From Clostridia bacterium (GTDB taxonomy: Bacteria > Bacillota > Clostridia > Christensenellales > Borkfalkiaceae): a stretch of 6,702 nt of DNA. Positions 1 through 5,815 of this stretch are shown here, one piece after another. Under the pieces are notes generated by a model, which saw nothing but the letters and a program-made list of their open reading frames with translations, was not told the origin of the DNA and searched no databases. How positions within the stretch are numbered: the first letter of the stretch is position 1; every line of letters begins with the position of its first letter. Where the stretch lies: assembly GCA_017648525.1 (NCBI GenBank), contig JAGCIP010000205.1:1-6702 (forward strand), in the 5' to 3' direction. A program made the position numbers and the translations under genes.

Positions 1-243
1 AGCACCCGTAGGACCTATAGGACCACGCGGGCCAGTAGCACCTTGAGGACCTTGCGGACCCCTTAACCCCCTAGCACCAGCGGGACCTTGCGGACCAACA
101 GCACCGGTAGCGCCGACGGGACCTGTAGCACCTTGAGGTCCTTGCGGACCTCTTGCGCCCGTTGCACCCGTAGGACCTATAGGACCACGCGGACCACGAC
201 AGCATTTGCAATTACAATTTTCGTTACAACCAAATAAACACAT
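1..243 (-). CDS. Collagen-like Gly-X-Y repeat protein with Cys-rich N-terminus (3'-partial)
   Basis: This is the first 81 codons of a gene read leftward and cut by the window edge; the frame is open throughout. Residues 1-16 (MCLFGCNENCNCKCCR) hold six cysteines (C2, C6, C10, C12, C14, C15). From residue 17 there are 21 uninterrupted Gly-X-Y triplets, mostly GPQ, GAT, GPR, GPI and GPT, which should form a collagen triple helix. Four GAT and two GPT triplets offer threonines like those glycosylated in spore-surface collagens of the BclA type. No signal peptide or sorting motif is seen in this part, which would suit assembly from the mother-cell cytoplasm rather than secretion. The start is fixed by AAGGAGG ten bases upstream. 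A sigma-K-like promoter precedes it. My inference is an exosporium or spore-coat filament protein; a non-spore surface or phage-tail collagen is possible. The collagen repeat itself is certain; the role is not. Confidence 0.9.
   Translation of the reverse strand, partial: MCLFGCNENCNCKCCRGPRGPIGPTGATGARGPQGPQGATGPVGATGAVGPQGPAGARGLRGPQGPQGATGPRGPIGPTGA
2..192 (-). repeat. Long direct repeats inside the Gly-X-Y coding region
   Basis: A 29-base stretch at 2-30 recurs without a mismatch at 164-192, an offset of 162 bases or 18 triplets. A second 25-base stretch at 36-60 recurs at 126-150 with one mismatch, an offset of 90 bases or 10 triplets. All offsets are multiples of nine, so recombination between copies would keep the Gly-X-Y register and change only filament length. 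This is typical of bacterial collagen genes, which vary in repeat number between strains. Confidence 0.85.
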
Positions 244-245
244 AC

Positions 246-317
246 AAAAAAATCCTCCTTCGTGTGTCGTTATTATTTTATGATAACAACGGCGGAATTG
301 TTACTGAAGGAGGACTC
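246..317 (-). terminator. Stem with T-run whose 3' arm is the collagen gene ribosome site (terminator or SD-sequestering structure)
   Basis: Read on the minus strand, TCCTCCTTC (314-306) is perfectly complementary to GAAGGAGGA (261-253), the ribosome site of the collagen-like gene. Three more pairs (G-U, A-U, G-U) extend the stem to 12 bp using 315-317 and 250-252. The G-U pairs form only in minus-strand RNA. Seven Ts follow at 252-246, as in an intrinsic terminator. The 44-base loop contains an inner hairpin of 8 bp (290-283 with 273-266). It could terminate the thioesterase transcript, hide the ribosome site in readthrough RNA, or both. The long loop is unusual for a simple terminator. Confidence 0.5.
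274..302 (-). promoter_or_regulatory. Candidate sigma-K-type sporulation promoter for the collagen-like gene
   Basis: On the minus strand AACA (302-299) lies exactly 16 bases before CATAAAATA (282-274). This fits the B. subtilis sigma-K consensus mACm-N16-CATAnnnTA at every constrained position. Transcription would begin near 266, giving a leader of about 23 bases that contains the GGAGG site. An overlapping sigma-A reading (TTCAGT, 17 bases, TATCAT) is weaker at the -35. The sigma-K reading agrees with the collagen-like product, since BclA-type exosporium genes are late mother-cell genes. Whether this organism sporulates cannot be seen here. Confidence 0.5.
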
Positions 318-320
318 AAA

Positions 321-842
321 TTATTTTTCGCTTTGTCGTTTATCTGGGAAATCAAAACTTTCAATGAGAGAAGGCATTTCGTAGCACATTTCTTGGTGGA
401 AATCTGCACCTTGCCCAAATGCACGTTCTAAACTCATTTTAAGATAACGAGCCGAGCTTTCAGCAAGTAGATTATTATTTAAATCGTAAATTTCGCCTTT
501 AGCAGTAAATCCCATTTTTGAATCAAAAGTTATATAACCACGTGCTTTTAATTTAACCCCGAACGGCACGGGGCGACGAAAGGTTACGCTCATAGTCGTT
601 GTAACACCAAAGGTTTCAGGCTCTTTTATCCAAAGCGCTCTGCCCATAATTTCATCAAGCAAAGTGCTTATCATTCCGCCGTGAGTTCTACTTGGGTAAC
701 TTTGATGTTCAGAACGAAAAGTTACTTCACAAGCAACGCTTTGGTCGTCTAAATCATAAAAAACCGCTTTAAGCCCAAACGGATTTTCCATACCGCAAAC
801 TATACAATTCTTACTGTTTCTCTGTGTTTTTAAGGTTTTCAT
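321..842 (-). CDS. PaaI-family hotdog-fold acyl-CoA thioesterase
   Basis: This 173-residue protein matches the PaaI/YigI-like hotdog thioesterases, cytoplasmic enzymes that hydrolyse acyl-CoA thioesters. The N-terminus carries CxxCG (C13, C16, G17) followed by NPFGL (20-24), a signature of one PaaI subgroup. The conserved loop HGG (54-56) and the helix with D63 and E64 correspond to the usual active site. The remaining hotdog strands run to about residue 134. A polar tail of roughly 40 residues follows and is longer than in the minimal fold. The start ATG has a modest AAAGGA site eight bases upstream and a short leader from its own promoter. The gene is divergent from the AbrB-ABC operon and upstream of the collagen-like gene on the same strand. 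The substrate cannot be inferred; family assignment is firm. Confidence 0.88.
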   Translation of the reverse strand: MKTLKTQRNSKNCIVCGMENPFGLKAVFYDLDDQSVACEVTFRSEHQSYPSRTHGGMISTLLDEIMGRALWIKEPETFGVTTTMSVTFRRPVPFGVKLKARGYITFDSKMGFTAKGEIYDLNNNLLAESSARYLKMSLERAFGQGADFHQEMCYEMPSLIESFDFPDKRQSEK

Positions 843-869
843 CTTTATTTTCCTTTTTTTGATAAAAAC

Positions 870-898
870 ATTTTAACATAAAAAATTTTATTTGTAAA
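870..898 (-). promoter_or_regulatory. Sigma-A promoter of the thioesterase gene
   Basis: Minus-strand TTTACA (898-893) and TAAAAT (875-870) are separated by 17 bases, each one mismatch from consensus. Transcription should start near 863, about 20 bases before the ATG at 842. Its -35 box lies four bases from the -35 box of the opposing operon promoter, so the two form a compact back-to-back pair. Confidence 0.7.
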
Positions 899-902
899 AT
901 AC

Positions 903-931
903 TTGACTTGGGTTTTATTGCATAGTATAAT
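903..931 (+). promoter_or_regulatory. Sigma-A promoter of the AbrB-ABC transporter operon
   Basis: TTGACT (903-908), a 17-base spacer and a perfect TATAAT (926-931) make this the strongest promoter in the window. Transcription should start near 938, placing the 939-962 inverted repeat at the very 5' end of the RNA. Confidence 0.85.
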
Positions 932-938
932 TAGTAGG

Positions 939-962
939 AAAAGTATAACTTTTCATACTTTT
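939..962 (+). promoter_or_regulatory. Inverted repeat just after the operon start site: candidate operator or 5' hairpin
   Basis: AAAAGTAT (939-946) and ATACTTTT (955-962) are perfect 8-bp inverted arms around an 8-base loop. An overlapping pair, GTATAA (943-948) and TTATAC (962-967), offers an alternative. Related half-sites occur at 899-904 (ATACTT) and 924-930 (AGTATAA, over the -10 box). The cluster is a plausible binding region for the AbrB-like protein encoded directly downstream. It could instead be an RNA-stabilising hairpin. Confidence 0.5.
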
Positions 963-967
963 TATAC

Positions 968-972
968 GGAGG
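968..972 (+). promoter_or_regulatory. Ribosome binding site that sets the start of the AbrB-like gene
   Basis: GGAGG sits five bases before the ATG at 978. This picks that codon over an upstream TTG in the same frame (903), which is the -35 box itself, and over the in-frame ATG at 1002, whose upstream AAGGAAA is weaker. Confidence 0.75.
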
Positions 973-977
973 TTGTT

Positions 978-1190
978 ATGGAAGTAGGTAAAGGAAAATA
1001 TATGTTTGGAATTTGCAAGGTTGGGGAAAAAGGACAAATTGTAATTCCAAAGGAAGCAAGAGAGGTTTTCAATATAAAAGCGGGCGATAGTTTAATATTA
1101 TTTGGCGACGTTAAAAAAGGATTAGCGTTAGTAAAAGCCGACGTTGTTGCAGGTGTTGCCGATAACGTTTTAGGAGAAAGTAATGACTGA
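978..1190 (+). CDS. AbrB/MazE/SpoVT-type DNA-binding regulator (70 aa)
   Basis: The 70-residue product is a single swapped-hairpin AbrB-type domain. Residues 14-54 show the typical pattern: KVGEKGQIVIPKEAR, then FNIKAGDSLILFGD and a final hydrophobic strand GLALVKA. Such proteins dimerise and bind AT-rich or inverted-repeat DNA. There is no toxin-like partner next to it, so a MazE antitoxin role is unlikely; the neighbours are an ABC ATPase and its permease. The stop overlaps the ATPase start by eight bases (ATGACTGA), indicating one operon with coupled translation. Being first in the operon, after a promoter rich in GTAT/ATAC half-sites, it probably represses or tunes its own operon. Family is clear; target and signal are inferred. 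Confidence 0.88.
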   Translation: MEVGKGKYMFGICKVGEKGQIVIPKEAREVFNIKAGDSLILFGDVKKGLALVKADVVAGVADNVLGESND

Positions 1191-2097
1191 GATAATAAAG
1201 ATAGAAAATCTTTGTAAGAGTTTTGGCGACCTTAAAGCGGTGGATGATTTAAGTTTTAGCGTTAAAGAAGGGGAACTATTTGCCTTTTTAGGTGTAAACG
1301 GCGCAGGCAAGTCAACCACAATATCTATACTTTGCAAGACGCTAAAAAAAGATAGCGGGCGAATTTTTATCGACGGAGAAGATTCTGACTTAAATCCAAA
1401 CAAGGTTAGAAAAGAACTTGGCGTAGTTTTTCAAAATTCGGTATTAGATGGCTCTTTGACGGTAAAAGATAATCTAAAACATAGAGCAAGCCTTTACGGA
1501 ATAGTAGGCGAAGAATTTGAAAAAAGGCTCAAGGAGTTAGCAAGCCTTTTAGAGTTTGAAAAATTCCTTAATAGAGTTGTTGGCAAATTGTCTGGTGGGC
1601 AAAGGCGAAAGATAGACGTTGCAAGAGCGCTTTTGCATAAACCCAAGATTTTGATTTTAGACGAGCCTACTACGGGATTAGACCCGCAGACTAGACGTAC
1701 TATGTGGAAAGTTATAGACGGTTTGAGAAAAAGTAATAAAATGACCGTTCTTTTAACAACGCATTATATGGAAGAAGCGGGAGATGCCGATTACGTTCTT
1801 ATTATAGACGGCGGAAAACGAGTTGCCGAAGGAACGCCTATTGAACTTAAAAATAAGTATACGGGCGATTATATTACTATATATTCGGTAACGAAAGAAC
1901 AGATTGAAAGATTAGGACTACCTTATCAAGAAGTATCGGGCGCATACAGATTGAAAGTAGCAAACACGTGGGTTGCGACTAATCTCATTATAGAAAATCC
2001 AGAGTTGTTTAAGGATTACGAGATAACTAAAGGAAAGATGGACGACGTGTTTTTAACTGTAACGGGCAAAAAATTGACGGAGGATAGCGAGAAATGA
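1183..2097 (+). CDS. ABC transporter ATP-binding protein, DrrA/ABC-2 exporter type
   Basis: The 304-residue cytoplasmic ATPase powers the permease encoded next. All nucleotide-binding elements are intact: Walker A GVNGAGKST (37-45), Q-loop Q84, signature LSGGQ (136-140), Walker B ILILDE (156-161), D-loop GLD (165-167) and switch histidine H194. The region after residue 225 is the C-terminal extension of the DrrA/CcmA-like group, ending with MDDVFLTVTG, the usual EDVFL-type closing motif. Full family length. Start ATG follows AGGAG by six bases inside the end of the AbrB-like gene. The family exports drugs, lipids, peptides or polysaccharides; nothing here identifies the substrate. Confidence 0.95.
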   Translation: MTEIIKIENLCKSFGDLKAVDDLSFSVKEGELFAFLGVNGAGKSTTISILCKTLKKDSGRIFIDGEDSDLNPNKVRKELGVVFQNSVLDGSLTVKDNLKHRASLYGIVGEEFEKRLKELASLLEFEKFLNRVVGKLSGGQRRKIDVARALLHKPKILILDEPTTGLDPQTRRTMWKVIDGLRKSNKMTVLLTTHYMEEAGDADYVLIIDGGKRVAEGTPIELKNKYTGDYITIYSVTKEQIERLGLPYQEVSGAYRLKVANTWVATNLIIENPELFKDYEITKGKMDDVFLTVTGKKLTEDSEK

Positions 2098-2990
2098 AAA
2101 CTTTTGGAATAATTCTAAAAAGGAACACGAAATTGTTTTTTAAAGATAAAGGTTTGTTTTTCACTTCGCTAATAACTCCGCTTATTTTGTTGGTGCTTTA
2201 TGCGACTTTTTTGTCAAACGTGTATCGTGATAGTTTGCAAATGTCTTTTCCGCAAGGTGTAACTATTCCCGACAACCTTTTAGAAGGTTGCGTTGCGGGG
2301 CAATTAATGTCGTCTTTGCTTGCCGTATCTTGCGTAACCGTGTCTTTTTGCTCTAATATGCTTATGGTGCAAGACAAAATTTCAGGTGCGAGAAAAGATT
2401 TCTTAATAACCCCTGTAAAACGCCACACGCTTGCCGTGGGTTATTACCTTTCAACCACCATTAGCACGCTCATTATTTGCGTGGTTGCGCTTACCGCTAC
2501 CTTAATTTACGTTAGCGCAGTTGGTTGGTATTTAAGTTTTACAGACGTTTTGTTGTTGCTCCTTGACGTGTTTATATTAGTGGCTTTTGGAACGGCTCTT
2601 TCTTCGGTAATAAACTTTTTCCTTTCTTCGCAAGGGCAAATTTCCGCAGTTGGCTCAATAGTTAGTTCGTGTTATGGTTTTGTTTGCGGTGCGTATATGC
2701 CCTTATCAACTTTTTCGGAAGGGTTAAGAAATACGGTGATGTTTTTACCGGGCACTTACGGAACTTCGCTTATAAGGAATCACGCTTTAAGCGGTGTGTT
2801 TGCCGAAATGGAAAGTCATTTACCTGAACAAGCGATAACAGCCATAAAAGATTCTATAGACTGTAATATTTATTTTTTTGGCGAAAAGGTAGAGATGGGA
2901 ACGGCTTATTTGGTAGTTTGCGTATCGGTAGCGTTGCTTATAGGAGTTTATATTTTGTTAAACCTTTTAAGCGCAAAAAAAGACAAGTAA
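2094..2990 (+). CDS. ABC-2 type transporter permease
   Basis: The 298-residue membrane protein is the channel partner of the preceding ATPase. The start overlaps the ATPase stop as ATGA, with GGAGGA nine bases upstream. Six hydrophobic segments are visible at about residues 21-40, 66-92, 114-140, 150-174, 183-203 and 270-292, the normal ABC-2 count. An extracellular loop of about 25 residues follows the first helix and a larger loop of about 60 residues precedes the last. The conserved ABC-2 region CGAYMPLSTF (198-207) followed by LPGTYG (218-223) is present. One permease gene with one ATPase suggests a homodimeric exporter with two copies of each chain. Substrate unknown. Confidence 0.93.
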   Translation: MKTFGIILKRNTKLFFKDKGLFFTSLITPLILLVLYATFLSNVYRDSLQMSFPQGVTIPDNLLEGCVAGQLMSSLLAVSCVTVSFCSNMLMVQDKISGARKDFLITPVKRHTLAVGYYLSTTISTLIICVVALTATLIYVSAVGWYLSFTDVLLLLLDVFILVAFGTALSSVINFFLSSQGQISAVGSIVSSCYGFVCGAYMPLSTFSEGLRNTVMFLPGTYGTSLIRNHALSGVFAEMESHLPEQAITAIKDSIDCNIYFFGEKVEMGTAYLVVCVSVALLIGVYILLNLLSAKKDK

Positions 2991-2995
2991 AAATC

Positions 2996-3029
2996 AAACG
3001 CCCGCTTTGGTGATAAAGCGGGCGTTTTT
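2996..3029 (+). terminator. Intrinsic terminator of the AbrB-ABC operon
   Basis: A perfect 13-bp stem, AAACGCCCGCTTT (2996-3008) with AAAGCGGGCGTTT (3015-3027), closes a six-base loop and runs into five Ts (3025-3029). It starts five bases after the permease stop. The complementary A-run lets it work on the other strand too, though no gene converges on it here. Confidence 0.95.
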
Positions 3030-3031
3030 AA

Positions 3032-3061
3032 TTTACATAAGTGGGTGTTTTGTGGTACAAT
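3032..3061 (+). promoter_or_regulatory. Candidate sigma-A promoter of the wHTH pair-uvrB-uvrA operon
   Basis: TTTACA (3032-3037) and TACAAT (3056-3061) are each one mismatch from consensus, with an 18-base spacer. Transcription would start near 3068, leaving a leader of about 47 bases. No GAAC-N4-GTTC (Gram-positive LexA) box is seen in or around it. The 3030-3114 gap shows nothing else beyond the ribosome site. Confidence 0.6.
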
Positions 3062-3114
3062 TTAGGTATAAGTTTACCGACTAATAGCCAAAATAATAAG
3101 CGGGAAGGTGTATT

Positions 3115-3489
3115 ATGCTTGACGAGCGTTGTATGGTTCTGCTTAAAATTATAAACGGTGAGTGTGTCGGTACGGGTTATAAAATATTTGCACTAGAAGA
3201 TTTGGCGCTTTCTTTACCACGCAGGTTTCTCGCTGATAAAGAAGAAGTTTCTAAACTGTTAATCAATCTTTGCGAAAGAGAATATATAAGCGTTAAATAT
3301 CAGGACGAGATTGAAGTGTGCGTTTGCACTTTGCCCAAAGGAAGAACGGTTTTTGAACGTGCTGTTGAAAGTGAAATAGAAAATAGCCGAGTGGAAAAAA
3401 GATATTTTTTATGGGCTTTTTTAGGTGGGGTGTCAGGCGGTTTAGTTAGTGCGTTGATTGTTGCGCTTACGCTTGTTCTCGGTGGGTAA
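3115..3489 (+). CDS. Small tail-anchored protein with winged-helix-like domain (A)
   Basis: I do not recognise a named family for this 124-residue protein. Residues 5-75 look like a winged helix: helices around 5-14, 26-34 and 42-54, then a beta wing with an alternating pattern (YISVKYQDEIEVCVC, 57-71) and LPKGR (73-77). A charged linker follows, ending in RVEKR (92-96), then one hydrophobic helix (about 98-121). The basic cluster before the helix predicts a cytoplasmic N-terminal domain held to the membrane by its C-terminus. The start has AAGG about six bases upstream. It lies five bases before a related gene and heads the uvrBA operon. It may bind DNA at the membrane or sense a protein partner; neither is shown. 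The gene is very probably real, given spacing and codon use like its neighbours. Confidence 0.8.
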   Translation: MLDERCMVLLKIINGECVGTGYKIFALEDLALSLPRRFLADKEEVSKLLINLCEREYISVKYQDEIEVCVCTLPKGRTVFERAVESEIENSRVEKRYFLWAFLGGVSGGLVSALIVALTLVLGG

Positions 3490-3493
3490 TAAA

Positions 3494-3847
3494 ATGCTTT
3501 CAAAGATAGAGAACAAGGTGATGCACGCAGTATACGGCGTTTGCTATGAAAAAGCCACTCAACTTATTAGCCCCGTGGACTTAATTCGGTTATCGGGCGT
3601 TGTGGGGCTTACTCAAAGCAAGTTAGAGCGAGTTATGGAAGATTTGTCCTCGGACGGATATTTTGACTTGATTTATTCGGATAGGCGTGGGGAAAGGATT
3701 TACTGTGTAACTTTAACCGATAAAGGCAAGGGCTACAATAGAGAAAAAAGGGCGCAACAAAGATATATTTTAATGCGTTTATGCCTTACCGTAGGTTTGG
3801 CGATTTTAAGTTTTATCATAGGTTTAATACTAAAGGCAATTTTTTAA
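3494..3847 (+). CDS. Small tail-anchored protein with winged-helix-like domain (B), related to its neighbour
   Basis: This 117-residue protein has the same plan as the gene before it: a winged-helix-like domain (about 5-78), a basic linker REKRAQQR (83-90) and one C-terminal membrane helix (about 92-116). The two align by eye around DL...LS, L..L/M..L....Y, Y, C.TL..KG, suggesting an old tandem duplication. Here the recognition-helix region (QSKLERVMEDLSSDGYF, 41-57) and the wing ending LTDKGKGY (74-81) resemble the MarR/PadR-type layout. The ATG at 3494, seven bases after a GGTGGG site and just past the upstream stop, is preferred over a longer in-frame start at 3458 that lies inside gene A's membrane helix. 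Only three bases separate its stop from uvrB. Function unknown. Confidence 0.8.
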   Translation: MLSKIENKVMHAVYGVCYEKATQLISPVDLIRLSGVVGLTQSKLERVMEDLSSDGYFDLIYSDRRGERIYCVTLTDKGKGYNREKRAQQRYILMRLCLTVGLAILSFIIGLILKAIF

Positions 3848-3850
3848 GTT

Positions 3851-5812
3851 ATGGAAAAAAGAGAGTTCGAACTTCATTCTGAATATTCGCCGACGGGCGA
3901 CCAACCTCAAGCGATTGAGAAGTTGACCGAGGGCTTGCGTGACGGTTTGCGTACGCAGGTTCTTTTGGGCGTTACGGGGAGTGGTAAAACTTTCACAATG
4001 GCTAACGTAATTAAAAACGTTAACCGCCCTGCTTTAGTTATAGCACACAACAAAACTCTCGCCGCCCAACTGTGCAACGAGTTTAGAGAATTTTTCCCTA
4101 ATAATAGGGTGGAGTTCTTCGTTTCTTATTACGACTATTATCAACCAGAAGCATATATTCCTACCACCGATACTTACATAGAAAAAGACCTTTCTATTAA
4201 CGACGAAATTGATAAACTTCGTCACTCGGCAACTTGTTCGCTTTCGGAAAGGGCGGATACTATCGTGGTTGCGTCGGTTTCGTGCATATATGGATTAGGC
4301 GCACCCGAAGAATATTACCGTTTAGCAATATCTCTCCGCCCCGACGACGAGATTTCTCGTGACGAACTTATGCGAAGATTAGTTGCCGTGCAATACACTC
4401 GTCGTGACGTGGATTTTTCTCGTTCTTCGTTTAGAGTGCGTGGGGACGTTGTCGATATATTCCCATCGTCTAATACTGAAATTCTAATCAGGGTAGAGTT
4501 TTTCGGCGATACTATCGATAGATTGTTAGAAGTAGAATTTGTGTCGGGTAAGGTAATATCCGAACTTAAACATGCGGTTATTTTTCCTGCAAGTCATTAT
4601 GCGGTGGCGCAAGAAAAACTTAATCTTGCCGTGTGCGCAATAGAGCGAGATAGAGATGAAGAAGTTGCTTTCTTTAATGAAAGCGGTAAACTTATAGAAG
4701 CTCAACGCCTAAAGCAGAGAACCGATTACGATATAGAAATGATAAAAGAAATAGGCTTTTGTAAGGGTATAGAAAATTACAGTAGATACTTTGACGGCAG
4801 GGATATAGGCGAGCCTCCTTTTACCCTTTTAGATTATTTTCCAAACGACTTTATCGTGTTTATAGACGAGTCGCATATGACTATTCCGCAAATAGGCGCA
4901 ATGTATAACGGCGACCGTTCAAGAAAGACTAATCTCGTAGATTACGGGTTTAGGTTAAAGTCCGCTTTTGATAATAGACCGCTTACTTTTAACGAGTTTG
5001 ACGAGCGTGTGGGGCAAATGATTTGCGTTTCCGCAACCCCCGCTAAGTACGAATTAGAACAAGCGGGGCAAGTGGTTGAGCAACTTATTCGCCCAACGGG
5101 ACTTATCGACCCTGAAATTGTAGTAAAACCAACCAAAAACCAAATAGACGATTTGCTGGTTGAAATAAACAAGGTTACGGCGGACGGCGGTAGAGTGCTT
5201 ATTACAACCCTTACTAAAAAAATGGCGGAAAGTCTTACCGAATACTTAAAGGAATCTGGCGTTCGAGTAAGATATATGCACAGCGATATAGATACTATGG
5301 AAAGAATAGAAATTGTTTCCGCACTTCGTGCTGGAGAGTTTGACGTTCTTTGCGGTATAAACCTTTTAAGAGAAGGTTTAGACCTACCCGAAGTTAAATT
5401 AGTGGCTATTTTAGACGCCGACAAGGAAGGCTTTTTACGTAGTGAAACTTCGCTTATTCAAACGATAGGCCGTGCTGCAAGAAATGCGGAAGGTCGGGTT
5501 ATAATGTACGCCGATACTATTACGGGCAGTATGAAACGCGCGATTGACGAGACCGAAAGAAGAAGGAAAATCCAAAGCGAATATAATCGTGAACACGGTA
5601 TAACCCCAAAAACCATAGTAAAAGATATAGTTAACACTTTAGAGATTACTAAAAAAGCAGATAGAACAAAAGACGTTAAAAAGCAAGATATACCAGAAGA
5701 AATAGAAAAATTAAAAGCGCTTATGAAAATAGCGTCTGCAAATTTAGACTTTGAGCGTTGTATTGAGATTAGAGATACTATTGCAAAACTCAAACTTAAA
5801 ATGAGAAAGTAG
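3851..5812 (+). CDS. uvrB: Excinuclease ABC subunit B
   Basis: UvrB is the damage-verifying helicase-like subunit of nucleotide excision repair; UvrA loads it and it recruits UvrC to cut. This copy is complete at 653 residues, the usual length. Visible elements: Walker A GVTGSGKT (40-47), the aromatic beta-hairpin YYDYYQPEAYIP (93-104) that inserts between strands, Walker B DESH (339-342), SATP (394-397), a GINLLREGLD block (502-511) and motif VI QTIGRAARN (537-545). The C-terminal UVR motif (about 615-650), which contacts UvrC and UvrA, is intact. The ATG follows the preceding stop by three bases. The nearest AAGG is about 14 bases away, so initiation probably depends on coupling to gene B. 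No missing residues seen. Confidence 0.98.
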   Translation: MEKREFELHSEYSPTGDQPQAIEKLTEGLRDGLRTQVLLGVTGSGKTFTMANVIKNVNRPALVIAHNKTLAAQLCNEFREFFPNNRVEFFVSYYDYYQPEAYIPTTDTYIEKDLSINDEIDKLRHSATCSLSERADTIVVASVSCIYGLGAPEEYYRLAISLRPDDEISRDELMRRLVAVQYTRRDVDFSRSSFRVRGDVVDIFPSSNTEILIRVEFFGDTIDRLLEVEFVSGKVISELKHAVIFPASHYAVAQEKLNLAVCAIERDRDEEVAFFNESGKLIEAQRLKQRTDYDIEMIKEIGFCKGIENYSRYFDGRDIGEPPFTLLDYFPNDFIVFIDESHMTIPQIGAMYNGDRSRKTNLVDYGFRLKSAFDNRPLTFNEFDERVGQMICVSATPAKYELEQAGQVVEQLIRPTGLIDPEIVVKPTKNQIDDLLVEINKVTADGGRVLITTLTKKMAESLTEYLKESGVRVRYMHSDIDTMERIEIVSALRAGEFDVLCGINLLREGLDLPEVKLVAILDADKEGFLRSETSLIQTIGRAARNAEGRVIMYADTITGSMKRAIDETERRRKIQSEYNREHGITPKTIVKDIVNTLEITKKADRTKDVKKQDIPEEIEKLKALMKIASANLDFERCIEIRDTIAKLKLKMRK

Positions 5813-5815
5813 ATT

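Noticed and set aside
1..195. Regularly repeated short sequence resembling a CRISPR or satellite array
   Set aside because: The repeats fall in steps of nine bases and translate on the minus strand as an unbroken Gly-X-Y collagen frame; no constant repeat with unique spacers is present.
306..314. GAAGGAGGA on the plus strand as a ribosome site for a rightward gene
   Set aside because: No start codon with an open frame follows it; the bases are better explained as the 5' arm complementary to the collagen gene's ribosome site.
903..977. Longer AbrB-like protein starting at TTG 903
   Set aside because: The TTG is part of the TTGACT -35 box and the extension would cover the -10 box and start site. 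GGAGG points to the ATG at 978.
978..1190. MazE-like antitoxin of a toxin-antitoxin pair
   Set aside because: No small toxin gene lies next to it; the overlapping neighbour is an ABC ATPase, so a regulator of the transporter operon fits better.
3458..3493. Upstream start for the second small winged-helix-like gene
   Set aside because: It would lie inside the coding sequence of the preceding membrane helix; the ATG at 3494 has a ribosome-like site and normal spacing after the upstream stop.
4942..5424. Open frame of 160 codons on the minus strand inside uvrB
   Set aside because: It is antisense to conserved UvrB helicase motifs, has no ribosome site and no recognisable protein features.
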